Below, in pieces: positions 57,201-64,000 of a stretch of DNA of 64,000 nt (position 1 is the stretch's first letter; each line of letters begins with the position of its first letter). The notes under the pieces were generated by a model, which worked only from the letters and a program-made list of their open reading frames with translations, made no database searches and was not told the DNA's origin. Both the position numbers and the translations under genes were made by a program. The stretch lies in contig NZ_JPMI01000129.1 of the NCBI RefSeq assembly GCF_000733295.1, positions 31 to 64,030 on the forward strand, read 5' to 3'. Source of the DNA: Archangium violaceum Cb vi76 (GTDB taxonomy: Bacteria > Myxococcota > Myxococcia > Myxococcales > Myxococcaceae).

Positions 57201-58652
57201 TCAGAACCCCGGAGGCTTGCGGAAAGCTCCAGTGACATGAGCCAGTGACTCGGAGAGGGCGAGCAACTCCTCATCGAGCCACCGGCGCCCCACCACCTGG
57301 ATGCCCAGCGGCAGCGGTGAATCCACCAACTGAGTCAGAGGCAGGACGACCACGGGGTGGCCGGTGAGGTTGAACACGGAGGTATAGCCCGCGGTGCCGG
57401 CCATATAGGGCACGCGCTGTTCATCCACTTCAATCCATTCGCCGCTGGGCCGGTGGGTGAAGGCCTGTCCCACGGAGACGGGACACAGCCACGCATCCCA
57501 GTCGGAGAGAAAGGATTCGACCTGTCCGGTAATCCGGTCGCGGATGGCGAGTGCCTCGATGTACTCGGGCATTTCAATCTGCATCCCACGGATGACGCCG
57601 CGGTTGAGGGTGGCCTCGCCGCGCATGGCGTTGAATCGCACGCTGATGGCGAAGCGGAAGAGGAAGGGCATCTCGGAGCCGATCTCCGCGCCGAGCACGC
57701 GGCCCCACACCTCCCACAGCTCGTCATAATTGATGTCCTTGGGCGCCGCACGCTCCACGCGGCACCCGAGCCCTTCCAGGGTGCGCGCGAGTTTCTCCAA
57801 CGCCGTACGGGTCTCCCGGGTGACGGGGAGGCCGCCCAGCTCATCGGTCCAGGCGATGCGGTAGTGGCGAGGCTCACGCGGAGGCACCTCGCGCACGGGC
57901 AGGGGAGGCACATCGAAGTCCTCATCATCCGGCCCGGCGAGCAGCTTGAGCCCGAGCCTCAAATCCTCCACACAGCGAGCAAGGGGCCCGGCGGCGCCCT
58001 CATACCGCACCCCCCGGGGGCGGCCAGGCAACGGCGGAATATGCCCGGAGATGGGGACGCGGTGCTCGGTGGGCTTGAAGCCGAACACGCCGCAGTAGTG
58101 CGAGGGGACGCGGATGGAGCCCCCCAGGTCGCTGCCCACCTCGAAGGGAGACATGCCCGCGGCCACGGCGGCGGCGCCACCGCCGGTGCTTCCCCCAGGA
58201 GTCCGCGACTCATCCCACGGATTGCTGGCGCGGCCGAAGAGATGCCCACTGGTCTGCAAGTCCAACGTGAGGGTGGGCAGGTTCGTCTTGCCCAGGAGGA
58301 TGCCGCCGGCGGCCTTGAGGCGGGCGACGACGGTGGCGTCGTGCGAGGGGATGTGGTGGCGCAGCCGCTTGTAGCTGCTGGTGGTGCGCACCCCGGCCGT
58401 CATGAACGAGTCCTTGATGGTGATGGGGACGCCGTGGAGGGGCCCCCAGGACTCGCCGCGGGCGGTGGCCTCGTCGGCCTGGAGGGCGCGCTCGCGGGCC
58501 CGTTCCTCATCCAGGGTGATGAGGGCGTTGAGGCGCGCGTTGTGTCGGCTCACCTGGCCGAGGTGGACTTCGAGCAACTCCCGGGCCGAGACCTCGCGGG
58601 CTCGGACCAGGGCCGCGAGCCGGTGGGCCGAAAGGAAGTGGAGCTCCTGCAT
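57201..58652 (-). CDS. Amidase signature family enzyme
   Basis: The 483-residue protein is a complete amidase-signature hydrolase with the Ser-cisSer-Lys triad: Lys80 (PITIKDSF), cis-Ser155 (TPGGSTGGGAAAVAAG) and Ser179 (GSDLGGSIRVPS). Family members hydrolyse or transfer amides; it is not a GatA because no gatB/C is nearby. GGAGG about 10 bases before the ATG at 58652 supports the start. No signal peptide is seen, so it is cytoplasmic. Confidence 0.9.
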   Translation of the reverse strand: MQELHFLSAHRLAALVRAREVSARELLEVHLGQVSRHNARLNALITLDEERARERALQADEATARGESWGPLHGVPITIKDSFMTAGVRTTSSYKRLRHHIPSHDATVVARLKAAGGILLGKTNLPTLTLDLQTSGHLFGRASNPWDESRTPGGSTGGGAAAVAAGMSPFEVGSDLGGSIRVPSHYCGVFGFKPTEHRVPISGHIPPLPGRPRGVRYEGAAGPLARCVEDLRLGLKLLAGPDDEDFDVPPLPVREVPPREPRHYRIAWTDELGGLPVTRETRTALEKLARTLEGLGCRVERAAPKDINYDELWEVWGRVLGAEIGSEMPFLFRFAISVRFNAMRGEATLNRGVIRGMQIEMPEYIEALAIRDRITGQVESFLSDWDAWLCPVSVGQAFTHRPSGEWIEVDEQRVPYMAGTAGYTSVFNLTGHPVVVLPLTQLVDSPLPLGIQVVGRRWLDEELLALSESLAHVTGAFRKPPGF

Positions 58653-58917
58653 AAGGCGCCGTCCTCCGCGCAATTGCGCTGCGTCGTGGACTCCAAAAGC
58701 TAGACACGGGCCATGAGGGCACCGTCGTGCACTGTCCGGAAGTGTGACCCGGCCGTTCACCACATGGCGGTGGGCGTGCGTGTCTCCGTTGGCCGAGGAC
58801 ACTCGGGGCCTGGGGTGAGGTCACCCGTCACCCGGCGCGGGTCCGGACCGCACCCCCCGTCAAGCCGTTCCGGTACCCGCCCGGGTCCACTATCCTCCCG
58901 ACCCCTCAGGAGGACGC

Positions 58918-59706
58918 ATGGCGAGCCAGGAGCCCACGAAGTCCGAGCGCGCGCACAACTTCATGGCGCTGATGAACCGACTTCGCATCATCGACGACGA
59001 GGCGGCCGAGCAGGCGCTGCTCGACGAGCTCTCCCGCCCCACCCGTCCCTTCATCCTCTCCTTCCTCAATGCGCACGCGGTGAACCTGGGGTGGAATCAA
59101 CCAGGCATGTTGGAAGGGCTGCTGCGCTCGGACATGGTGTTGCGCGACGGCATCGGGGTGAAGCTGGGGCTGAAGGCCTTCCAGCGGCCGGTCGGGCTGA
59201 ACATGAACGGCACGGACTTCATCCCCAAGGTGGCGCGCACCTTCAAGGGCCGGAAGGTGGCGCTCTTCGGGACGCGCTCGCCGTGGTTGGACAACGCGCG
59301 GCGCACGCTCAAGGAGTGGGGGCTGAACGTGGTGGCGAGCCAGGAGGGGTTCGACCCGCCGGAGACGTACCTGCGGCTGGCGGCGGAGACGAAGCCGGAC
59401 CTCATCCTCATGGCGATGGGCATGCCCAAGCAGGAGGAGGTGTCGGTGAAGCTGCGCGAGGCGCTCACGCACCCGGTGCTCATCGTGAATGGGGGCGCCA
59501 TCCTGGACTACATCGGCGGCAAGGTGCCGAGGGCGCCGGTGGTGATGCGCAAGGTGGGGATGGAGTGGCTGTTCCGGCTGGCGGTGGAGCCCAAGCGGCT
59601 CTTCAGCCGGTACGTGCTGGGCATCCCCATCTACTTCGCGCACGTGGCCGAGGTGCGGCGCTCGGGGGAGACGGGAGAGCCGCCGGGCGGGCGAGCGGTG
59701 CGCTAG
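58918..59706 (+). CDS. WecB/TagA/CpsF-family glycosyltransferase
   Basis: The 262-residue protein has the family core: FLNAHAVNLG, RDGIGVKLGLKAFQRP, NMNGTDFIP, VALFGTRSPWLDNARRTL and LILMAMGMPKQEE. These enzymes add N-acetylmannosamine-type sugars to lipid-linked or polymer acceptors in wall or exopolysaccharide assembly. AGGAGG lies just before the ATG. It heads a three-gene unit with an acyltransferase and an ATP-grasp enzyme. Confidence 0.9.
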   Translation: MASQEPTKSERAHNFMALMNRLRIIDDEAAEQALLDELSRPTRPFILSFLNAHAVNLGWNQPGMLEGLLRSDMVLRDGIGVKLGLKAFQRPVGLNMNGTDFIPKVARTFKGRKVALFGTRSPWLDNARRTLKEWGLNVVASQEGFDPPETYLRLAAETKPDLILMAMGMPKQEEVSVKLREALTHPVLIVNGGAILDYIGGKVPRAPVVMRKVGMEWLFRLAVEPKRLFSRYVLGIPIYFAHVAEVRRSGETGEPPGGRAVR

Positions 59707-59775
59707 CGGCAAGGCCCGGGCGCGCTCTGCGCACCCTTGTCGCGGACTGAGAATTCTGCGTTGCTGAAGGCGCGC

Positions 59776-60900
59776 ATGGAATCCGCCCAGACCGCCCATC
59801 AAGCCTTTCTCCGCACCAAGACCTTCGGAGCCCTGGACGGGCTGCGAGCCCTCGCCATCTTCGCGGTGGTGCTCTACCACGTGCTGGAGGCGCGCGAGGG
59901 ACTGGTGGGCCGCTTCTACCTGAGCGTCTCGCTCTTCTTCGCCATCAGCGGGTTCCTGATCACGACGCTGCTCTTGCGCGAGCGGGCCCAGACGGGGACC
60001 ATCTCGCTCAAGGGTTTCTACGCGAGGCGCTCGCTGCGCATCTTCCCGCTCTACTACGCGGTGACGGCGCTCTACATCGTGCTCGTCTCGCTCTTCGAGA
60101 CGGACCAGGTGGTGCGCGGGGCCTTCTTCGACAACGTGAAGTACTACCTCACGTACACGTCGAACTGGTTCATCAACCTGGAAGAGGGGCGCATCATCTT
60201 CTACTTCGCGTGGTCCATGGCCACCGAGGAGCAGTTCTACCTGCTGTGGCCCTTCGTGGTGCGCTACTTCAAGAGCACGTGGGGCCCGGTGGTGTTCATG
60301 TCGGGGATGCTGGCGGTGGGCATCTTCATGGGCTGGGCGACGAAGACGGGCTTCCTGGACACGCGGCACCTGTGGGTGCGGATTCTCGCGAGCATCTCCA
60401 TCTCGGTGTGCATGGGCTGTCTGTCGGCGTACCTGGTGCACTTCCCCAGGCCCTTCGAGTGGACGTGGAAGGTGCTGGGGCAGGTGTGGAGCGTGCCGGT
60501 GATGGTGGTGCTGGTGTTCTTCGCCATCTACCGCTACGACACGCCGCTGTGGTTGTCCTCGCTGCTGCTGACGCTGATGGTCCTCGCGATGTGCATCCGG
60601 CCCCACCACGTGCTGGCGCCGCTGATCGACCACAAGTGGCTGCGCTACGTGGGCTCCATCACGTACGGCATCTATCTGATGCACATGATTTCGCTGAACA
60701 TCGTGCGGCGGGTGGTGCCGCACAACCTGGCGCTGTACTACGTGCTGACGCTGGCGCTGAGCATCTTCTTCGCGACGCTGAGCTACCGCTACTTCGAGAA
60801 GCCGTTCCTGAAGCTGAAGGACCGTTTCGACTGGCGCTCGAAGAAGCCGGTGGCCGAGGCGCCGCAGCCGGTGGTGAGCACGCCGGTGAATCCGGGCTGA
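59776..60900 (+). CDS. Acyltransferase-3 family membrane protein
   Basis: The 374-residue protein has about ten membrane helices and the acyltransferase-3 core: ALDGLRALAIFAVVLYHV with the catalytic His, LSVSLFFAISGFLI, and later YARRSLRIFPLYYAV. It probably O-acylates an extracellular or lipid-linked sugar. The ATG at 59776 follows GAAGG and is preferred over a TTG at 59737 that would add 13 residues. It is the middle gene of the polysaccharide-related unit. Confidence 0.9.
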   Translation: MESAQTAHQAFLRTKTFGALDGLRALAIFAVVLYHVLEAREGLVGRFYLSVSLFFAISGFLITTLLLRERAQTGTISLKGFYARRSLRIFPLYYAVTALYIVLVSLFETDQVVRGAFFDNVKYYLTYTSNWFINLEEGRIIFYFAWSMATEEQFYLLWPFVVRYFKSTWGPVVFMSGMLAVGIFMGWATKTGFLDTRHLWVRILASISISVCMGCLSAYLVHFPRPFEWTWKVLGQVWSVPVMVVLVFFAIYRYDTPLWLSSLLLTLMVLAMCIRPHHVLAPLIDHKWLRYVGSITYGIYLMHMISLNIVRRVVPHNLALYYVLTLALSIFFATLSYRYFEKPFLKLKDRFDWRSKKPVAEAPQPVVSTPVNPG

Positions 60901-60922
60901 GAGACACGAGGAAGCCGACACC

Positions 60923-62203
60923 ATGACGACGCAGTCCCGTCCCCCCATCCTGCTGACGATGGCCGACTACTACGGCACGCTGGCCGCGGTGCGCAGCCTG
61001 GGCCGTTTGGGGATACCGGTCACCGTGGCCGAGTCCAAGCTGCTGGCGCCGGCGCGCTGGAGCCGCTACGTGACGAGGCGGGTGGAGTGCCCGGACGTGG
61101 GGGACTCGGACGCCTTCCTGGAGTGGCTGATGCGCTTCGGCGAGGCGGAGCCGGGGCACGTGCTCTACCCGACGAGCGACGACATGGCGTGGCTGTTCGC
61201 GCTGCACCGCGAGGAGCTGGGCCAGCACTTCCGGATGTACCAGCCGGGGGTGGACGTCATCTACGGGCTGCTGAACAAGAAGCGGCTCCACGATTTGTGC
61301 GAGGACGTGGGGCTGGACGTGCCGGACACGTGGTTCCCGGAGGGCGAGGGGGACCTGGAGAAGGTGGCGGCCGAGGCGCGCTTCCCGGTGCTGCTCAAGC
61401 CGCAGACGCAGATTCTGTTCGAGAGCCACGTGAAGGGCTCGCAGGTGGAGCGCGCGAGCGAGCTGTTGCCGCGCTACCGGGAGTTCCTGGAGCGCAACCG
61501 GTACGGGCGGAAGCTGCTGGATTACGACGCGAAGGCGAACCGGCCGATGGTGCAGGCCTTCTACACGGAGGCGGCGCAGAACATCTTCAGCCTGAGCGGC
61601 TTCGTGGACCGGACGGGCGAGCTGTTCGTGGCGCGAGGGGCGTTGAAGGTGCTGCAGCGGCCGCGCAAGCTGGGCATTGGCCTGTGCTTCGAGGAAGTGC
61701 CGGTGGAGCCGGAGCTCGCGGAGAAGGTGCGGGCGCTGTGCGTGAAGCTGGGGTACCACGGCACGTTCGAGGTGGAGTTCATCCGGGCGGGCGGGAAGCA
61801 GTTGCTCATCGACTTCAACCCGCGCTTCTACAGCCAGATGGGGTTCGATATTGCCCGGGGGAGCCCGCTGCCGCTGTTCGTGTACGAGGCGGCGTGTGGG
61901 CACGAGGACCGGTTGGGCGAGGTGGCGCGGGAGGCGTTGGGGTGGAAGGGGGCGGGCCAGTACATCTACTGCCACCGGGGCATCTTCGAGCTGCTGTTGA
62001 GGGCGCAGGGGTTGTCGGGGAGGCTGAAGCCGGACGAGGTGAAGCAGTGGCGCGAGTGGTACGCGCGCAACCGGGAGCGGGCGGTGGACGCGGTCATCGA
62101 CACGGGGGACTGGGTGCCGTGGATGGTGGACGTGGCCATGCACCTGCGCTCGTACGCGAGGCACCCCAAGGGCTTCATCCGGACGATGGTGCTGGACCGG
62201 TAG
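60923..62203 (+). CDS. ATP-grasp enzyme
   Basis: The 426-residue protein resembles ATP-grasp ligases of the carbamoyl-phosphate/D-Ala-D-Ala-like kind: an N-terminal Rossmann part (PILLTMADYYGTLAAVRSLG), VLYPTSDDMAWLF, LLNKKRLHDLCEDVGLDVP, FPVLLKPQTQ with the ATP-binding Lys, and LLIDFNPRFYSQMGFD with the metal-binding Asn and acidic residues. It should join a carboxylate to an amine in an ATP-dependent step. In an envelope or polysaccharide gene set, it probably adds an amino acid or peptide to a sugar. GAGGAAG lies before the ATG. Confidence 0.85.
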   Translation: MTTQSRPPILLTMADYYGTLAAVRSLGRLGIPVTVAESKLLAPARWSRYVTRRVECPDVGDSDAFLEWLMRFGEAEPGHVLYPTSDDMAWLFALHREELGQHFRMYQPGVDVIYGLLNKKRLHDLCEDVGLDVPDTWFPEGEGDLEKVAAEARFPVLLKPQTQILFESHVKGSQVERASELLPRYREFLERNRYGRKLLDYDAKANRPMVQAFYTEAAQNIFSLSGFVDRTGELFVARGALKVLQRPRKLGIGLCFEEVPVEPELAEKVRALCVKLGYHGTFEVEFIRAGGKQLLIDFNPRFYSQMGFDIARGSPLPLFVYEAACGHEDRLGEVAREALGWKGAGQYIYCHRGIFELLLRAQGLSGRLKPDEVKQWREWYARNRERAVDAVIDTGDWVPWMVDVAMHLRSYARHPKGFIRTMVLDR

Positions 62204-62212
62204 AGGGGCGCT

Positions 62213-62941
62213 TTACAGCTCCAGCGTCTCGAGGCCGTTTTCCGCCAAGGCCACCTTCAGGATGTCGGTGGCCTGATTCCATCCGGTCCAGTCGTAGCGG
62301 CCGAGATCCTCGGCGGAGATCCACTCGGCGAGGCTTGCCTGCTTCTTCGCGTCGAATCTGCCCCCGAAGGTGTAGAGCAAGCGCTGGAGTTCGGCCTTGG
62401 CGTCTCTCTTCAGAGCGTCCTCGTCCGGCACTGGCACGGTGCAGTGCTCGCGTTCATAGGCGAGTTCGATGGCCCGCTTGCTCGTTAGCCATGCCTGGAT
62501 CTCCGGCACGGGTTGAAGCAGCGGCACATGAGTGCCGAGTTCTGAGTTGACCTTGTCCAAGGCATTGGTGACGGCGGTTGATGCTGTGTCAGCGTCATGG
62601 GTTGCGACGAGCAGGTCGACAGGCGCTGGGCCTCGCAGTGGTTTCAGCGGTGCCACGAGCAGGGCGAGCGCATTTGGATCGGCGAGGACTTCGACCATCG
62701 AAGGCTGTCGTGGGAGTCGGAGAGCCGGGGGCTGAAGGATGCGTATCCCGTCACCTTGCTTGATGAGTCCTCGATGCCACGGCTGGCCGCCGTTCAGGAG
62801 GGGATAGAGGGCACGCCGCACGAGGATTTCCATCGCCCCCTGCTGCTCATGTGGGACGGGCTCGAACGGGGGCAGCGTGCGGTTCTTGCCTCGCTCGTCC
62901 TTGCCCTCCCCGAGCACGGTGACACGAAGAGGTTTTCTCAT
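62213..62941 (-). CDS. DUF4276-like TOPRIM protein, partner of AAA ATPase
   Basis: The 242-residue protein has a TOPRIM signature: VTVLGEGKDERG (Glu12, with Asp15/Glu16) and DLLVATHDADTAS (Asp116, Asp118), an intact Glu/DxD set for Mg2+. It is coupled to the AAA ATPase by a 4-bp ATGA overlap. AAA-plus-TOPRIM pairs of this type are found in defence systems (split OLD-like, AbiL-like and PARIS-like in general plan). Nuclease activity is an inference from the motifs. Confidence 0.8.
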   Translation of the reverse strand: MRKPLRVTVLGEGKDERGKNRTLPPFEPVPHEQQGAMEILVRRALYPLLNGGQPWHRGLIKQGDGIRILQPPALRLPRQPSMVEVLADPNALALLVAPLKPLRGPAPVDLLVATHDADTASTAVTNALDKVNSELGTHVPLLQPVPEIQAWLTSKRAIELAYEREHCTVPVPDEDALKRDAKAELQRLLYTFGGRFDAKKQASLAEWISAEDLGRYDWTGWNQATDILKVALAENGLETLEL

Positions 62942-64000
62942 GCTCCAGACCCTGGCACTCCGCCGATCGCTCCCGAGTACCAGAGGTCACCCACGTTCGC
63001 CTGGAACTTGTCGATGAGCGTGCGCAGCGCCTCATTCTCCGGGATGGAGTGAACGAGCGTTCCCGTCTCGCCGCTGTACTCGACGACGCGGATCTCCGAG
63101 GGCTCCACCCAGCGCACGAAGTCGACGGATTGGGTCGCAACCACGACCCTCAGCGGGTGGCCGGTGAATTCGCCGTTTGCGAGCGAGCGAAGGAATTCGA
63201 CTCGCTTCCCCATCAGGTGCGGATGGAGGGCTGCTTCTGGATCATCGATGAGGAGCGTTCCGTGCGGAGGTGTCGTTGCTCCGGCCCAGAGTAGGAACAA
63301 GGTTGTCAGCACACCATCTGCTTCCAGGCTCGCGGGAATCGGTCGTGTCGAGCGCTGGGTTTCAAAAATCAGGTATTGGATCTTCCCTTCGGAGCCAATG
63401 TCGAAGCGGATACGCCGGATGTGGGGAAAGAGATTGTGGAGATTCTGCTCGATGGCTTCGAACCGTTCGCTTTCACGGTTTTGTAGAGTCGCCAGAGCGG
63501 CAACGAACCCCGAGCCATTAGGCAATACGTCGTTTTTGCGGTTGAAGGCCAGCATCGACGAGCTGTTGGGTCGGAAATAACGGGCGGTCCCGAAGGACTC
63601 CAGGTACTCAAGAAGGCCCGTCGTCTCCTCGCTGAACGGGGGAATCCTTCCGAGCTGAGAGAGCATCCACGTGATGGAAAATTGGCGTGGCCGCGACAGA
63701 CTGAGGGGCTGGTCGTGGAGCCTGAACGCCTGAATTTCCGTGTCCGTGCTGAGCCGACGTCCATTTTGATCCCTCAGTTGTTCATTCAGGATCTGCGGCT
63801 TGGCCTTTTGCTCTGACCCCGGTTGCGCAACGATGCTGCTGCGTACCTGCTCCCAGTCGATGCCGAGCCTCATTTCGTAATCGGGTTGAGTGGAATCGGG
63901 CTGGACGAATCCACGGAGGGTGAGGCACTTCTCCGTATCTCCTCCGTGGATGATCTGGGGCCACCGGGTACCCGTCAGTGAGTAGCCTGCGTATTTTACG
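62938..64000 (-). CDS. AAA (OLD-like) ATPase, 5' end beyond the window
   Basis: The readable C-terminal part (354 codons plus stop) runs out of the window at 64000; no start is visible. It has LEADGVLTTLFLLW (signature-like), LLIDDPEAALHPH (Walker B, with Asp-Asp-Pro-Glu) and VVVATQSVDFVRW (H-loop position, with Gln instead of His). The Walker A must lie beyond the edge. It is coupled to the TOPRIM partner at 62213. The frame extends without a stop to base 64000, confirming that the gene is cut by the window, not truncated. Confidence 0.8.
   Translation of the reverse strand, partial: VKYAGYSLTGTRWPQIIHGGDTEKCLTLRGFVQPDSTQPDYEMRLGIDWEQVRSSIVAQPGSEQKAKPQILNEQLRDQNGRRLSTDTEIQAFRLHDQPLSLSRPRQFSITWMLSQLGRIPPFSEETTGLLEYLESFGTARYFRPNSSSMLAFNRKNDVLPNGSGFVAALATLQNRESERFEAIEQNLHNLFPHIRRIRFDIGSEGKIQYLIFETQRSTRPIPASLEADGVLTTLFLLWAGATTPPHGTLLIDDPEAALHPHLMGKRVEFLRSLANGEFTGHPLRVVVATQSVDFVRWVEPSEIRVVEYSGETGTLVHSIPENEALRTLIDKFQANVGDLWYSGAIGGVPGSGA

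Overview
The window is very GC-rich, densely coding bacterial chromosome. Its gene families point to Myxococcota, most likely Cystobacterineae (Archangium/Cystobacter-like). The clues are a PilZ protein of the Myxococcus type, double-CXXCG paralogs, a SitA/TIGR02269-like lipoprotein, a DUF2381-like protein beside a Ser/Thr kinase, a Myxococcales-style sigma factor paired with a kinase, and many lipoproteins. Family names are recalled from protein sequence; no database search was possible.

Layout. 1-10 kb: a Cys-rich repeat lipoprotein, a PAS/GAF histidine kinase with a receiver-like partner, an MBL-fold hydrolase, a site-2 protease remnant, a three-gene secreted-peptidase operon and two decayed genes (a MglA-like GTPase fragment and a frameshifted SUFU gene). 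10-21 kb: a PilZ protein, a translationally coupled DMATS prenyltransferase plus heme-oxygenase-like enzyme, RtcB, a glycosyltransferase, and a signalling module (sigma factor, small secreted domain, zinc-finger receptor kinase). 21-27 kb: a nucleotidyltransferase/dGTPase pair whose dGTPase has a stop at a probable conserved Trp codon, two hotdog thioesterases, and an AAA ATPase/membrane/TPR operon.

27.5-32.6 kb is the most unusual island. A SitA-like lipoprotein toxin with its probable immunity gene, and a 947-residue fusion of an FAD/NAD(P)-binding domain to an NB-ARC/STAND ATPase, lie between two roughly 90% identical direct copies of the immunity-type gene. 32.7-40 kb holds kinases and TPR proteins. 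40-46 kb: an MFS exporter, an Imm52-like immunity gene with a shortened toxin lipoprotein, a bestrophin/carbonic anhydrase pair and a relic of a third toxin lipoprotein. 46-58 kb: an amidohydrolase with a TolB-like propeller, an AAA/TOPRIM-like pair, secreted hydrolases and a stress protein. 59-62 kb: three polysaccharide or envelope genes. The right edge holds a second AAA/TOPRIM pair that runs off the window.

Two themes recur. One is conflict genes: three lipoprotein-toxin loci in different states of decay, each keeping an immunity-type gene; an NLR-like fusion; two AAA/TOPRIM pairs; and a dGTPase pair. The other is one- and multi-component signalling. A GC-rich palindrome recurs six times, mostly between convergent genes, where it probably terminates transcription.
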